From assembly GCF_017654315.1 (NCBI RefSeq), contig NZ_CP072203.1, positions 2,914,001 to 2,978,000 on the forward strand: 64,000 bases of DNA. Reading direction: 5' to 3'. The first letter of the stretch is position 1; each line of letters begins with the position of its first letter. This stretch comes from Gordonia polyisoprenivorans. Its GTDB lineage: Bacteria; Actinomycetota; Actinomycetes; Mycobacteriales; Mycobacteriaceae. Shown here piece after piece: positions 1-9,525 of the stretch. Under the pieces are notes generated by a model. That model searched no databases. It worked only from the letters and a program-made list of their open reading frames with translations, and was not told the origin of the DNA. The translations under genes were made by a program, and so were the position numbers.

Positions 1-1067
1 GCGCCGGGGTCGACCCCGACCACGGTCCGGATGCGGCAGCTCTCGACGTGGCCGAGATCGAGGTGCGTCGAAACGAGTCGGGACTGCACGAGGTCCTCGA
101 CGACCTGACCTTCGGCCTCGATGCGGTGATCTCCGACGGCCACAACATTCTCGTCGTCGCCGACGCGGCCGGGCATGTGCTCTGGCGCAGTGGTGCCAAC
201 CAGGTGCTGCATCGAGCCGATCGGCTCGGTTTCGTCGAGGGTGCGTGCTGGGCGGAATCGTCGGTGGGTACCAATGCAATCGGCACCGCACTCGAGTCGG
301 GGCGGGCGGTTCAGGTGTTCTCCGCGGAGCATTTCGTGCGCACCCATCACACCTGGACGTGCGCGGGTGCGCCCATCCGCAATCCACGCAGCGGCGACGT
401 GCTCGGGGTGGTCGACGTCAGTGGCCCGGCGGCCACGATCCACCCGACCACACTGGCCCTGGTCGACACGGTTGCCCGGCTGGCCGAATCCCGGCTGCGC
501 GAACACCATCGACGTGTCCTCGACCAGCTCCGGGCGGTTGCCGCGCCCATACTCGCGCGGACCGACGGCCCGGCCATGGCCGTCGACCGCGACGGCTGGG
601 TGGCCGCGGTGGGTTCGGTGGCACCGCGGGCGCGCCTGAGCATTCCGGCGGGGCTCGCGCCCGGCCGCGCGGCCGTACCCGACCTCGGCCTGTGCGAGAT
701 CGAACCACTGCCGGGAGGGTGGTTGCTCCGGACGGTCGAGGCCACCGATCCGAGCCGGCCCACCGAGGTGGTGATCGGCGCCGACGGCACCGGCGTGGTG
801 GTGCGCGTCGAGGGGTTCGCCGGCAGTTGGACCCAACGTCTCTCGCCCCGGCATGCCCAGATCCTCGGCATGCTCGCCGCCGCGCAACCCGGTGGGCTCC
901 GTGCGGCCGAACTGTCGCAGAACCTCTTCGGTGTCGCCGACCGCACCATCACCGTCAGGGCCGAGATCTCGCGTCTGCGTAAGCATTTCGGCGGCCTGCT
1001 GTGTGCCAACCCCTACCGCTTCGCCGACGGCGTGGTGGTGCGCGACACGCGCTCGGCCCCCGACTGA
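1..1067 (+). CDS. GAF-domain transcriptional regulator (5' partial)
   Basis: Probable signal-responsive transcription factor. The reading frame is open to the first base of the window, so the 5' end is probably missing; GTG at 48 is the first start inside it. The visible protein has a GAF-type sensory domain over roughly its first 160 residues (TIHPTTLALVDTVARLAESR follows the domain) and a C-terminal winged-helix-like region (SPRHAQILGMLA, then RTITVRAEISRLRKHFG) of the kind found in actinobacterial GAF regulators. No sigma-54 AAA+ domain is present. It lies 79 bases before the glutaminase gene on the same strand. The ligand cannot be read from sequence. Confidence 0.75.
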   Translation, partial: AGVDPDHGPDAAALDVAEIEVRRNESGLHEVLDDLTFGLDAVISDGHNILVVADAAGHVLWRSGANQVLHRADRLGFVEGACWAESSVGTNAIGTALESGRAVQVFSAEHFVRTHHTWTCAGAPIRNPRSGDVLGVVDVSGPAATIHPTTLALVDTVARLAESRLREHHRRVLDQLRAVAAPILARTDGPAMAVDRDGWVAAVGSVAPRARLSIPAGLAPGRAAVPDLGLCEIEPLPGGWLLRTVEATDPSRPTEVVIGADGTGVVVRVEGFAGSWTQRLSPRHAQILGMLAAAQPGGLRAAELSQNLFGVADRTITVRAEISRLRKHFGGLLCANPYRFADGVVVRDTRSAPD

Positions 1068-1146
1068 CCGGCCGTACCCGCCGTCGCCGACTCGCCTGGT
1101 CGCCGGATCGGCGCGGGACGGCTGTCGCACCGGATAGATTGGTGCC

Positions 1147-2583
1147 GTGCCGATCTCGCATGTCCACGGATACCTGCACCACATCATGGATGAGTGCGCC
1201 CCCGATCGTTCCGGAGCGGTCGCCGACTACATCCCCGAACTCGCCGCCGTCGACCCCGATGGTTACGCCTTGTCGATGTGCATGCACGACGGCAACACCT
1301 ATTCCCTCGGTGACGTCGGCGTCGAGTTCACGATCCAATCGGTGTCCAAGCCACTCACGTACGCGCTCGCGCTGACCCGCCTCGATATGGCGGAGGTGGA
1401 TGCCAAGATCGGCGTCGAACCGTCGGGTGAGGCATTCAACGAGATCAGCGTCGACGAGCGGCGGCGCCCGCGCAATCCGATGATCAACGCGGGGGCGATC
1501 CTGGCGTCGTCGATGCTGCTGCCGCCGGTACGGTCTCTGCCCGCCACTGCCGTGGACGAGGCGTTCGACGAACTCGTCGAGTTCTACTCCGGTTGCGCCG
1601 GAAGGCATCTGACGATCGATGAGCAGGTGTACGCCTCCGAGGCCGCCACCGGCTCCCGCAATCGTGCCATCGTCTACATGCTCGACAGTTTCGGCGCGGT
1701 CGACACCGACCCCGAGGCGGCCCTCGACCTCTACTTCCGTCAGTGCTCGCTGCGGGTGACTAGCGACGACCTTGCCGCGATCGCCGCGACGATCGCCGCG
1801 GGCGGGGTCAATCCGCGCACCGGACGCCGGGTGCTGAGCAACGAAGTGGCCCAGCGGTTGTTGAGCGTGATGACCACATGCGGCATGTACGACGGCGCAG
1901 GGGACTGGGTCACCTCGGTGGGCCTGCCGGCCAAGAGCGGGGTCGGCGGCGGCATTCTGGCGGTCCTGCCCGGCCAGCTCGGGATCGGGGTGTACTCGCC
2001 GCGCCTCGATCAGCACGGCAACAGCGTGCGTGGCGTCGACACCTGTCGGCGGTTGTCGCGTGACCTCGGCCTGCACATGTTCAATGTGACGCGGGAGAGC
2101 CGGGTGTCGATCCGGTCGGTGTACTCGATCGGCGAGTTCGAGGTCGGCGCGGACTGGGACGAGTTGCAGCGCAGCTACCTGCGAACCTGTCGGGACCGGG
2201 TGCGGGTGTACGAACTGCAGGGGGATCTGACCTTCGCCGGCGCCGAGCGCGCCCTGCGTCGCATCGAGTCCGATCTCGACGACCTCGATGTCGTGATCGT
2301 CGAGATCTCGCGGGTGGGCGTGATAGATCCGGTCGCGCGGACGATGCTGCTCGGTATCAAGCACACCACCGAACTACGCGGGCAGCGTGCCATGCTCGTC
2401 GATCCCGATGGTGTGGTGCGGGCGAGTGTGGACAGTCATCGCTCCGACTTCGTGGTGCCGAATCTGAATGCGCCCGAACAACTCCTGGGCCTCGACCCGA
2501 CACTGCCGCACGTGCACTCGACGATGGAGGCCGCGGTCCGCGACGCCGAGGAGTTCCAACTGGAGTCCTTTCGGCGTCCGTGA
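1147..2583 (+). CDS. glsA: Glutaminase A with C-terminal STAS domain
   Basis: Hydrolyses L-glutamine to glutamate and ammonia in the cytoplasm. Residues 1-310 match the bacterial serine-dependent beta-lactamase-like glutaminase fold: the S-x-x-K motif SVSK is at residues 65-68, followed by NPMINAGAI and GLPAKSGVGGGI. Family members of core length are about 310 residues; this one is 478 because a STAS-like domain follows (about 345-455, DLTFAGAERALRRIESDLDD, then VGVIDPVARTMLLGI). STAS domains bind nucleotides or partner proteins, so this fusion may allow regulation; that is inference. The start is GTG at 1147, directly before the conserved N-terminus. Confidence 0.9.
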   Translation: MPISHVHGYLHHIMDECAPDRSGAVADYIPELAAVDPDGYALSMCMHDGNTYSLGDVGVEFTIQSVSKPLTYALALTRLDMAEVDAKIGVEPSGEAFNEISVDERRRPRNPMINAGAILASSMLLPPVRSLPATAVDEAFDELVEFYSGCAGRHLTIDEQVYASEAATGSRNRAIVYMLDSFGAVDTDPEAALDLYFRQCSLRVTSDDLAAIAATIAAGGVNPRTGRRVLSNEVAQRLLSVMTTCGMYDGAGDWVTSVGLPAKSGVGGGILAVLPGQLGIGVYSPRLDQHGNSVRGVDTCRRLSRDLGLHMFNVTRESRVSIRSVYSIGEFEVGADWDELQRSYLRTCRDRVRVYELQGDLTFAGAERALRRIESDLDDLDVVIVEISRVGVIDPVARTMLLGIKHTTELRGQRAMLVDPDGVVRASVDSHRSDFVVPNLNAPEQLLGLDPTLPHVHSTMEAAVRDAEEFQLESFRRP

Positions 2584-2683
2584 CTCGTGCGCTTTCCGGT
2601 AGGGAATCACCGGACGAGATTTCCGCGGCGGGGCCCGGAGTGGGGTTCTCCGAGTCGTGCGGTGAGCGGTTACGCTGCCGTCT

Positions 2684-3382
2684 GTGCGTCTGGTGATCGC
2701 GGAATGCCAAGTGGACTATGTCGGACGGCTCACGGCCCATCTGCCGATGGCGCGTCGGCTGTTGCTCATCAAATCCGACGGGTCGGTGAGCGTGCACGCC
2801 GACGACCGTGCCTACAAACCGCTGAACTGGATGAGTCCACCCTGTTGGCTGGCCGAGGAGCCGGTGCCCGAGGAGGTCGCCTCCGCGCACGACGAGGTGG
2901 TCGCCTACTGGGTGGTGACCAACAAGGCCGGTGAGGAACTGCGGATCACGATCACCTCGATCGAACACGATTCCACCCACGAACTCGGAGTCGACCCGGG
3001 GCTGGTGAAGGACGGTGTCGAAGCCCACCTGCAGGAATTGCTCGCCGAGCACGTCGAGACCCTGGGGCCCGGGCACACCCTCATCCGCCGGGAGTACATG
3101 ACGGCGATCGGCCCGGTCGACATTCTCGCCCGTGACGCCGACGGCGCGACCGTCGCGGTGGAGATCAAGCGGCGCGGCGAGATCGACGGCGTCGAGCAGT
3201 TGACGAGGTACCTGGAATTGCTGAACCGCGATCCGCTCCTCGCCCCGGTCAGCGGGGTGTTCGCCGCGCAGCAGATCAAGCCACAGGCGCGGACCCTTGC
3301 GCAGGACCGTGGAATCCGTTGTCTGGTACTCGATTACGATGCACTCCGCGGGGCCGAGAGCACCGAATTCCGATTGTTCTGA
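2684..3382 (+). CDS. nucS: Endonuclease NucS (mismatch-specific)
   Basis: NucS is the mismatch-specific endonuclease that replaces MutS/MutL in most Actinobacteria, cutting both strands at G-T, G-G and T-T mismatches together with the beta clamp. The 232-residue length fits the family. The C-terminal PD-(D/E)XK-type catalytic core is visible as [10 protein letters not shown] followed by [13 protein letters not shown], with the acidic residues and ExK lysine in place; the N-terminal part carries the conserved [11 protein letters not shown] and KPLNWM segments. Start GTG at 2684. It converges on the DivIVA-like gene with a 16-base gap and no obvious hairpin. Confidence 0.93.
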   Translation: MRLVIAECQVDYVGRLTAHLPMARRLLLIKSDGSVSVHADDRAYKPLNWMSPPCWLAEEPVPEEVASAHDEVVAYWVVTNKAGEELRITITSIEHDSTHELGVDPGLVKDGVEAHLQELLAEHVETLGPGHTLIRREYMTAIGPVDILARDADGATVAVEIKRRGEIDGVEQLTRYLELLNRDPLLAPVSGVFAAQQIKPQARTLAQDRGIRCLVLDYDALRGAESTEFRLF

Positions 3383-3398
3383 TCGATTGTCGAGCCGG

Positions 3399-4478
3399 TC
3401 AGTTCTGTTCGACCTCGAGCGGGGCGGTGTGGATCGGTGCGGTGTCGGCGTGTTTGTCGGCGTGGCGGCCATTGTGGCCGGTGGTCTTCTGGAACGGCTC
3501 GGTGTCGATCTGCGCGTCGCGTGACAACAGGGTGTTGAGGAGTTCGGCGTCGCTGTGTTCGGACGCGGTGGTCAGCTCGGCATCGACCTCGGTGTTCAAC
3601 AGCGCGGGGAGTTCGGCGAGGCGCTCGGAGATCCGCGAGAACTCGGAGACGATCTCATCGCGTGCCTTCGTGACGCGGTCGCCGAGTTCACGCGAGCGCG
3701 CCACCCGTTCGGTGGCGATGGCCCGCGCGCTCCGTTCGATGTCGGCGGCGAGAGCGTCGGCCTCGGCACGTTGGGCGGACAGTTCGGCATCGTGCTGTGT
3801 TCGCGCGTCGTGCAACTCCTGTGCCGTGCGGCGCCGGAGTTCGTCGGTCTCACTGCGCGCTTTGGTCAGGATGCGTTGCGCCTCGGCCTTCGCCGCGGTC
3901 ATCGTCTTCTCGTGTTCGGACTCCATCGCGGCGGCGCGCTCGGCGCGTTCGGCGGCGGCGCGTTCGGCGTCCGCAGCGGCCTCGGCCTTGATGGCATCGG
4001 CGTCGTTGCGCGTCTTCGCCGAATATTCGTCGGCGTCGCCGACGATCTTGCTCGCCCGGGCGCGGGCGTCGGCGACGATCCGCTGGGCCTCCTCGGTGGC
4101 GTTGCGCTGGGTGTCCTCGGCCTCCTGGCGAGCCACGGACACGGTCTCGGCTGCTTCGGCACTCGCGTCGGCGCGCATCTCCGATGCCTCGTCGGAGGCC
4201 AGCTGCAACATGCGTGAGAGGCGTTCACTCATGCCGGTCACCGACGTCGGCGGCACCGAGAGCTTGTCGACCTCGCGACGTAGCTCCTCGATCTCGTCGC
4301 GCGCGTCGGCGAGGTGTGCGGCGAGTTCGCGGGCATGCGAGGTGGCCGCATCGCGATCGGCGGCCAGCACCCGCATGTCGGCGTCGATGCGTCGAAGGCG
4401 GTCGGCGACCTGTTCTCGGTCGTACCCGCGCATCACGATCGCGAACGGTAACTGCTGCTTGGGTGCAGGGGCTGACAT
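3399..4478 (-). CDS. DivIVA/Wag31-like coiled-coil protein
   Basis: A 359-residue protein. Residues about 10-45 (LPFAIVMRGYDREQVADRLR, then RIDADMRVLAADRD) resemble the DivIVA N-terminal lipid-binding motif (F..V.RGYD..QV). Most of the remainder is Ala/Glu/Arg-rich with continuous heptad character, indicating a long coiled coil. Such Wag31 paralogues in mycolata act at the pole or septum as scaffolds; a precise role cannot be assigned. The last 40 residues are His/Thr-rich and look disordered. It ends 16 bases from nucS. Confidence 0.75.
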   Translation of the reverse strand: MSAPAPKQQLPFAIVMRGYDREQVADRLRRIDADMRVLAADRDAATSHARELAAHLADARDEIEELRREVDKLSVPPTSVTGMSERLSRMLQLASDEASEMRADASAEAAETVSVARQEAEDTQRNATEEAQRIVADARARASKIVGDADEYSAKTRNDADAIKAEAAADAERAAAERAERAAAMESEHEKTMTAAKAEAQRILTKARSETDELRRRTAQELHDARTQHDAELSAQRAEADALAADIERSARAIATERVARSRELGDRVTKARDEIVSEFSRISERLAELPALLNTEVDAELTTASEHSDAELLNTLLSRDAQIDTEPFQKTTGHNGRHADKHADTAPIHTAPLEVEQN

Positions 4479-4538
4479 GCGAGCCAGTCTAATCGCAGCG
4501 CCCGCACGCGCCGGGGAGGTCGAAGGTCCCGCGAGACC

Positions 4539-5024
4539 TCAGTGGGCAGACGCCGCGGGCTCGACCAGCTCCAGGAGTACGCCGCCGGCGTCCTTGGGGT
4601 GCACGAAGTTGATCCGGGAGTCGGCGGTGCCTCGGCGCGGCTGCGGGTACAGCACGCGGACGCCGTTCGCGGTCAAGCGGTCCATCACCGCCACGACGTC
4701 GGTGACCCGCACCGCGAGCTGCTGAAGGCCCGGGCCGCTGCGGTCGAGGAATTTCGCGATGGTCGACTCCGGGGTCAGCGGCGCGAGGAGTTGGATGACG
4801 GCACCGTCACCTCCTTGTGGGCCGATCATCGCCTCACGTACGCCCTGCTCGTCGTTGGTCTCCTCGTGGAGCTCCACGAAGCCCAGATTGTCGGCGTACC
4901 ACTGCTTGGCGGCATCGAGATCGGGCACGGCGATGCCGACGTGGTCGATCGCGACGACGAGGTCGGAGATCAGTGCGGCCGGCGATGGGGTGGTGGTGGC
5001 GGGGTCAGCTGCGGAAGTACTCAT
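4539..5024 (-). CDS. mce: Methylmalonyl-CoA epimerase
   Basis: Interconverts (R)- and (S)-methylmalonyl-CoA in propionate metabolism. The protein has 161 residues and the vicinal-oxygen-chelate fold signature: [19 protein letters not shown] near the N-terminus (metal His), [19 protein letters not shown] and the C-terminal [16 protein letters not shown] (second metal His and Glu). It is transcribed divergently from the thiolase gene across about 80 bases, the arrangement recalled for M. tuberculosis Rv1322A and fadA4. The N-terminal 25 residues are Thr/Pro/Ala-rich, so an internal start is possible. Confidence 0.9.
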   Translation of the reverse strand: MSTSAADPATTTPSPAALISDLVVAIDHVGIAVPDLDAAKQWYADNLGFVELHEETNDEQGVREAMIGPQGGDGAVIQLLAPLTPESTIAKFLDRSGPGLQQLAVRVTDVVAVMDRLTANGVRVLYPQPRRGTADSRINFVHPKDAGGVLLELVEPAASAH

Positions 5025-5104
5025 GGACTAACGGTAGCGTTAGAGGCGACAAAGTACAGAGCGACCGCTCGGTTGGTGCCGCGGTCAGAGTCGTGGAGGT
5101 CCCC

Positions 5105-6304
5105 ATGTCCCCAGATCAGACGACGTCGGTGATCGTCGCAGGCGCACGCACACCGTTCGGCCGGATGCTCGGTTCTCTCAAGGGTTTCAGTGCCGTCGAC
5201 CTCGGTGCCATCGCCATCAAGGGTGCACTCGAGCGCTCGGGGGTGGCCGCCTCGGAGGTCCAGTACGTGATCATGGGTCAGGTCCTGACCGCCGGCGCCG
5301 GACAGATGCCCGCTCGCCAGACCTCGGTCAAGGCCGGTATCGGGTGGGACGTTCCCGCGTTGACGATCAACAAGATGTGCCTGTCGGGAATCGACTCGAT
5401 CGCACTCGCCGACCAGCTGATCCGCGCCGGCGAGTTCGACGTGGTGGTCGCCGGCGGTCAGGAATCGATGACGCAGGCACCGCATCTGCTGCCGGGCAGT
5501 CGTAGCGGCTTCAAGTACGGCAACACCGAACTCGTCGACCACCTGGCCTACGACGGCCTGTTCGACGCGTTCACCGATCAGCCGATGGGTGCGCTGACCG
5601 AGCAGGGCAACGACACCGATGGGTTCTCCCGCGCCGAGCAGGACGAATTCGCTGCGCGCAGCCATCAGCTCGCCGCCACGGCCTGGAAGAACGGCGTCTT
5701 CGCCGACGAGGTGGTTCCGGTGTCGATCCCGCAGCGCAAGGGCGATCCGATCGAGTTCGCCGAGGACGAGGGCATCCGTGCCGACACCACCGCCGATTCG
5801 CTGGCCGGCCTGCGGCCTGCCTTCCGCAAGGACGGCACCATCACCGCGGGTAACTCCTCGCAGATCTCCGACGGTGCGGCCGCGGTCGTGGTGATGAGCA
5901 AGGCCAAGGCCACCGAGCTCGGCGTCACCTGGCTCGCCGAGATCGGTCCGCACGGCGTCGTCGCCGGTCCGGATTCGTCGCTGCAGCAGCAGCCCGCGAA
6001 TGCCATCCGCAAGGCCTGCGACCGTGCCGGGATCGCGCCCACCGACCTCGACCTCATCGAGATCAACGAGGCATTCGCGGCCGTGGGGCTGGCCTCGACG
6101 AAATCGCTGGGCGTCGATGAGTCGATCGTCAATGTCAACGGTGGAGCGATCGCCGTCGGTCACCCGATCGGCACCTCCGGTGCACGCATCACGCTGCACC
6201 TGGCACTGGAGCTGCAGCGGCGCGGTGGCGGCGTCGGCGCCGCAGCACTCTGTGGCGCAGGCGGGCAGGGCGATGCGCTGATCGTCCGGGTCCCCAAGGC
6301 CTGA
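5105..6304 (+). CDS. Acetyl-CoA C-acetyltransferase (thiolase)
   Basis: Thiolase of 399 residues catalysing acetyl-CoA/acetoacetyl-CoA interconversion. The nucleophilic cysteine lies in [22 protein letters not shown] is present, the His motif is [17 protein letters not shown] and the second Cys is in [15 protein letters not shown] at 5105 is preceded by TGGAGGT about 6 bases upstream; the frame stays open much further upstream, but that part is antisense to the epimerase gene and is not coding. It resembles M. tuberculosis FadA4 by sequence style and position. Confidence 0.93.
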   Translation: MSPDQTTSVIVAGARTPFGRMLGSLKGFSAVDLGAIAIKGALERSGVAASEVQYVIMGQVLTAGAGQMPARQTSVKAGIGWDVPALTINKMCLSGIDSIALADQLIRAGEFDVVVAGGQESMTQAPHLLPGSRSGFKYGNTELVDHLAYDGLFDAFTDQPMGALTEQGNDTDGFSRAEQDEFAARSHQLAATAWKNGVFADEVVPVSIPQRKGDPIEFAEDEGIRADTTADSLAGLRPAFRKDGTITAGNSSQISDGAAAVVVMSKAKATELGVTWLAEIGPHGVVAGPDSSLQQQPANAIRKACDRAGIAPTDLDLIEINEAFAAVGLASTKSLGVDESIVNVNGGAIAVGHPIGTSGARITLHLALELQRRGGGVGAAALCGAGGQGDALIVRVPKA

Positions 6305-6431
6305 TCGCCGGAGCCTGCTCGCCGGGGGTCTGGGCGACACCGCAACGATCCCGTGGTAGCCGTGACGTGGGTCACGTCGGATAGCGCACGGCTACTACGG
6401 GATGTCGTAGGTTGTCGCCGGCTCCGGCACA

Positions 6432-6803
6432 ATGGAGCGCATGAGGCAATTCTTCGACCTGTCCACGCCCGCCAAACGATTCCGCTTCGTCGCCGTGCTC
6501 GAAGCCATCACGTGGGCGGCGCTGCTCGTCGCGATGTTCTTCAAGTGGGTGCTCGGCCACGACGAGGCCGTGCAGATCCCCGGCATGACGCACGGGATCG
6601 TGTTCATGGCGTTCGTGGTGATCTCGCTGCTCACCGCGTTCTCCCTGCGCTGGAGCGTCAAGGTCACCGGGCTGGCCCTGCTCTCGAGCATCCCCCCGTT
6701 CGGGACGCTGGTCTTCGAGTGGTGGGCCCGGCGCAACGGACACCTCGCCGAACTGTCGGTGTCGGAGTCGGAGTCGACGAGCAACGCAGCGGCCGCTGCT
6801 TGA
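6432..6803 (+). CDS. DUF3817 family membrane protein
   Basis: Small integral membrane protein of 123 residues with about three transmembrane helices (FVAVLEAITWAALLVAMFFK, the HGIVFMAFVVISLLTAF region and VTGLALLSSIPPFGTLVFEW). The first helix with internal Glu, the HG motif and the PFGTLVFEWW end identify DUF3817. Function unknown. A second ATG at 6441 (MRQFFDLS) is an equally good start. The stop codon is the first base triplet of a 17-bp tandem repeat. A second DUF3817 gene is at 31691. Confidence 0.8.
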   Translation: MERMRQFFDLSTPAKRFRFVAVLEAITWAALLVAMFFKWVLGHDEAVQIPGMTHGIVFMAFVVISLLTAFSLRWSVKVTGLALLSSIPPFGTLVFEWWARRNGHLAELSVSESESTSNAAAAA

Positions 6804-6851
6804 GATACTCGGCTGCCTGAGATACTCCGCTGCCTGAGATACTCGGCTGAT
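6801..6851. repeat. Three 17-bp tandem repeats
   Basis: Three consecutive copies of TGAGATACTCGGCTGCC occupy 6801-6817, 6818-6834 and 6835-6851. Copy 2 has one substitution and copy 3 differs at its last two bases. The first TGA is the stop codon of the DUF3817 gene, and the array ends 12 bases before the thiamine-binding-protein start. Function unknown. Confidence 0.85.
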
Positions 6852-6863
6852 GGGGACGCAACG

Positions 6864-7172
6864 ATGATCGTCGCATTCAGCATCTCGCCGTCGGGTGGCG
6901 ACGCCGTCGACGACGACGGCGGCATGAGCGCTGCGGTGGCACAGGCGGTGCGGGTGGTCCGCGAGTCCGGTCTGCCCCATCAGACAACCGCGATGTTCAC
7001 CTACATCGAGGGTGAGTGGGACGAGGTGATGGCCGTGGTCAAGCAGGCCACCGAGGCGGTCGCCGAACTCGCCCCCCGCGTCGGGCTGATGCTCAAGGCC
7101 GACATCCGGCCCGGCCACACCGGCGAACTGGCGGGCAAGGTCGCCCGGGTCGACGCTCATCTGGAGAATTGA
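6864..7172 (+). CDS. MTH1187-family thiamine-binding protein
   Basis: A 102-residue ferredoxin-like-fold protein of the MTH1187/YkoF-type family (formerly DUF77). It shows MIVAFSISPSG at the N-terminus, GLPHQTTAMFTYIEGEWDEV in the middle and LMLKADIRPGHTGEL near the end, as in cytosolic thiamine-binding members. Its stop overlaps a possible TTG start of the following transporter at 7169, suggesting co-transcription. I saw no TPP riboswitch upstream, so a thiamine role rests only on family membership. Confidence 0.75.
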   Translation: MIVAFSISPSGGDAVDDDGGMSAAVAQAVRVVRESGLPHQTTAMFTYIEGEWDEVMAVVKQATEAVAELAPRVGLMLKADIRPGHTGELAGKVARVDAHLEN

Positions 7173-7180
7173 CCGACACC

Positions 7181-8446
7181 GTGCGGTCGGCGGTGCCCGG
7201 GCATCTGGGTCGGTCCCGCGCCGCCGTGGCCGCTGTGTTCTGCCTCAACGGTTTCCTGGCCGCTCTCTGGGTGGCCCACATCCCGGTCATCACCGAACGC
7301 ACCGGCACCTCGCACGAATTGTTGGGCGCGATGCTGCTGCTCGTGGGTGCGTCGGCGTTCGTCGGGATGCAGGTCTGCGGGCATCTGATCGACCGGGTGG
7401 GTTCGCGACCCACCACGATCGCCGCAGCGGTGGTGCTGTGCCCGGTGATGCTGGGTCCGGTCCTGGCCACCGGCCCGGTCGGCCTCGCGTGCGCGCTCGC
7501 CCTCTTCGGATTCACCAACGGTTCCCTCGACGTGTCGATGAACGCGCAGGCCGTCGTCGTCGAACGGATCTATCGGCGCCCGATCATGTCGGCGTTCCAC
7601 GGCTTCTTCTCCGTCGGTGGACTTCTCGGTTCCGGTGCGGTGGCCCTGGGACTGTGGCTGCGATGGCCGGTGGTGGCGACGGTGGCGGTGCTCGCCGGCA
7701 TCGGACTGGTCGTGGTGGCGGTCGCGGCGCGTGGGATCGTCGCCCGGGGTGACTCGGTGGCGGCGCCGCGCGATGTCGGCAGTGACGCCGGCACGGGGTC
7801 GCCCGAACCAAGTGTCCCGGCCTCGCCGGATGGCCCACGCGCCCGGTGGTGGCGTGAGGTGGACCTGCGACGCCTGTCGGTGATGGCGGCGTTGGCGTTC
7901 GTGCTGATGCTCGCCGAGGGCACGTCGTATGACTGGAGTGCGTTGCACATCGTCGAGACCTTCGGGACCCGTGAGGCCGTCGGCGCCATCGCCTTCGCGA
8001 GTTTCAGCGCGGCGATGATGATCGCCCGGTTCGTCGTCGACCCCATCGCGGCACGCGTGGGGCCGGTATCGGTGGTCCGCGGGGGTGCGGTCATCGGTGC
8101 CGTCGGGATGGTCATCGCGCTCGTCCCGTCGACACCGACCACCGGCTCGGCGATCGTCGCGATCATCGGATGGACGGTGTTCGGCATCGGACTGGCCGGG
8201 CTCATCCCGCAGATCTTCACCGCGGCGGGCAATCTCACCGAGCACTCGAGCGGGCGGGCGATCTCGATGGTGGTGGGCTGCGGCTACCTCGGCATGCTCG
8301 CCGGGCCGGCGATCGTCGGCGTCATCAGCGGCCACTCGAGTCTGCGTCTCGGTCTCACACCGGTGTTGGTCGCCCTCGCGTTCGCGGTCGCTGCCGCCGG
8401 GGTGGTCGCCCCGCCCGACAGGCGTGAGCGCACCTCACGCGCGTGA
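7181..8446 (+). CDS. MFS transporter
   Basis: Integral membrane carrier of about 421 residues. The hydrophobic segments fit 12 helices with a central hydrophilic loop (about residues 195-225, rich in Asp, Gly and Ser). The motif GHLIDRVGSRPTTI between helices 2 and 3 matches the MFS G-x3-D-R-x-G-R signature. Conserved-looking features include FGFTNGSLDVSMNAQAV and FHGFFSVGGLLGSGA, seen in YbjJ/FucP-like carriers. The start is uncertain: TTG 7169, GTG 7181 and GTG 7193 are in frame; GTG 7181 lies about 14 bases from a GGAG. Substrate unknown. Confidence 0.8.
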   Translation: MRSAVPGHLGRSRAAVAAVFCLNGFLAALWVAHIPVITERTGTSHELLGAMLLLVGASAFVGMQVCGHLIDRVGSRPTTIAAAVVLCPVMLGPVLATGPVGLACALALFGFTNGSLDVSMNAQAVVVERIYRRPIMSAFHGFFSVGGLLGSGAVALGLWLRWPVVATVAVLAGIGLVVVAVAARGIVARGDSVAAPRDVGSDAGTGSPEPSVPASPDGPRARWWREVDLRRLSVMAALAFVLMLAEGTSYDWSALHIVETFGTREAVGAIAFASFSAAMMIARFVVDPIAARVGPVSVVRGGAVIGAVGMVIALVPSTPTTGSAIVAIIGWTVFGIGLAGLIPQIFTAAGNLTEHSSGRAISMVVGCGYLGMLAGPAIVGVISGHSSLRLGLTPVLVALAFAVAAAGVVAPPDRRERTSRA

Positions 8447-8477
8447 GCGCGACGCGCGGTCATGACACACTGTAGGG

Positions 8478-9458
8478 GTGAGCAGACCTTCCAACAGGGC
8501 ACAGGCAGCCGCAGCCCAGCAGGCGGCCGCAGCTGTCGCGATGTCCGGTGCAGTCGACCTGTCCGCGCTGAAGGAACGCGCGGAAGCCCAACGCGCGCAA
8601 CCACAGCGTTCCGCAGCTCCCGGCGGACCGCCGGCATCCGGCCCGGGCTCGCCGGGTTCGGCCTCGTCGGGATCGGTGTTGGACGTGACCGAGGAATCCT
8701 TCGAGACCGACGTGCTGGCTCGGTCGACACGGCAACTCGTCATCGTCGATCTGTGGGCCACCTGGTGCGAGCCCTGCAAGCAGCTCTCACCGGTGCTCGA
8801 GCGTATGGCGGCCGCGGCCGGCGGGCAGTGGGTGCTCGCCAAGGTCGACGTCGACGCCAATCCCCGTATCGCCCAGGCCTTCCGCGTGCAGTCGATCCCG
8901 ATGGTGGTGGCGATCGCCGCCGGCCAACCGGTCGCCGCGTTCAACGGGGTGCGCGGCGAGCAGGAGATCAGCTCGTGGATCGATGAGATCCTTTCCCAGG
9001 TCGGCGGTCACCTCACCGGGGTGCCCGACGCCGACGAGCCGGAGCCCGAGGCCACCGACCCACGCATGGATGCGGCCGAGGAGTTGCTCAACGCCGGGGA
9101 CTTCGACGGCGCGCTGGGTGCATACCGGGCGATCATGGAGGCCGAGCCCGACAATGTCGAGGCCGCCTCGGCGGCACGCAACCTCGAGTTCGTGCTCCGC
9201 GCCCAGGCCCACGATCCCGCCATCGTGGAGACCGCCGCGGCCGGAGACGTCGATGCGCAATTGGCGGCAGCCGATGTGCTCCTGCTCGCCCAGCAGCCCG
9301 AGGCGGCATTCGATCGGATCATCGAGGTCGTGCGCGCGACCGCCGGTGACGACCGCACCCGCGCCCGCACCCGGCTGCTCGAGCTCTTCGAGTTGTTCGA
9401 TCCGGCCGAGCCCTTCGTCGTCGCCGCCCGGCGCAAGCTCGCGAGCGCCCTGTTCTGA
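8478..9458 (+). CDS. Thioredoxin-TPR co-chaperone (YbbN/CnoX-like)
   Basis: A 326-residue cytoplasmic protein. After a low-complexity Ala/Pro/Ser N-terminal tail (about 1-70) comes a thioredoxin domain with the active-site motif WCEPC (VDLWATWCEPCKQLSPVLER) and the cis-proline loop SIPMVVAIA. The C-terminal half (about 195-326) has helical repeats of the YbbN type. E. coli CnoX (YbbN) carries SxxC and protects proteins from chlorine stress; here both cysteines are present, so redox activity is plausible. Start GTG at 8478. Positional equivalent of M. tuberculosis Rv1324. Confidence 0.85.
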   Translation: MSRPSNRAQAAAAQQAAAAVAMSGAVDLSALKERAEAQRAQPQRSAAPGGPPASGPGSPGSASSGSVLDVTEESFETDVLARSTRQLVIVDLWATWCEPCKQLSPVLERMAAAAGGQWVLAKVDVDANPRIAQAFRVQSIPMVVAIAAGQPVAAFNGVRGEQEISSWIDEILSQVGGHLTGVPDADEPEPEATDPRMDAAEELLNAGDFDGALGAYRAIMEAEPDNVEAASAARNLEFVLRAQAHDPAIVETAAAGDVDAQLAAADVLLLAQQPEAAFDRIIEVVRATAGDDRTRARTRLLELFELFDPAEPFVVAARRKLASALF

Positions 9459-9525
9459 GTCCGGCCCGCGCGCAACCGGTGGTGGTTCGACGACCGGGGC
9501 CGTGCCGGCGCGCGGGGTATGGGGC

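Noticed and set aside
3319..4725. Plus-strand frame of about 468 residues, Ser/Ala/Arg-rich
   Set aside because: Shadow of the DivIVA-like coiled-coil gene; composition is the complement of its Ala/Glu/Arg codons.
5021..6340. Minus-strand frame of about 439 residues opposite the thiolase
   Set aside because: Antisense shadow; the plus strand carries all thiolase motifs.
6852..6863. TPP riboswitch before the thiamine-binding protein
   Set aside because: The space is only a few bases after the repeats and no thi-box sequence is visible.
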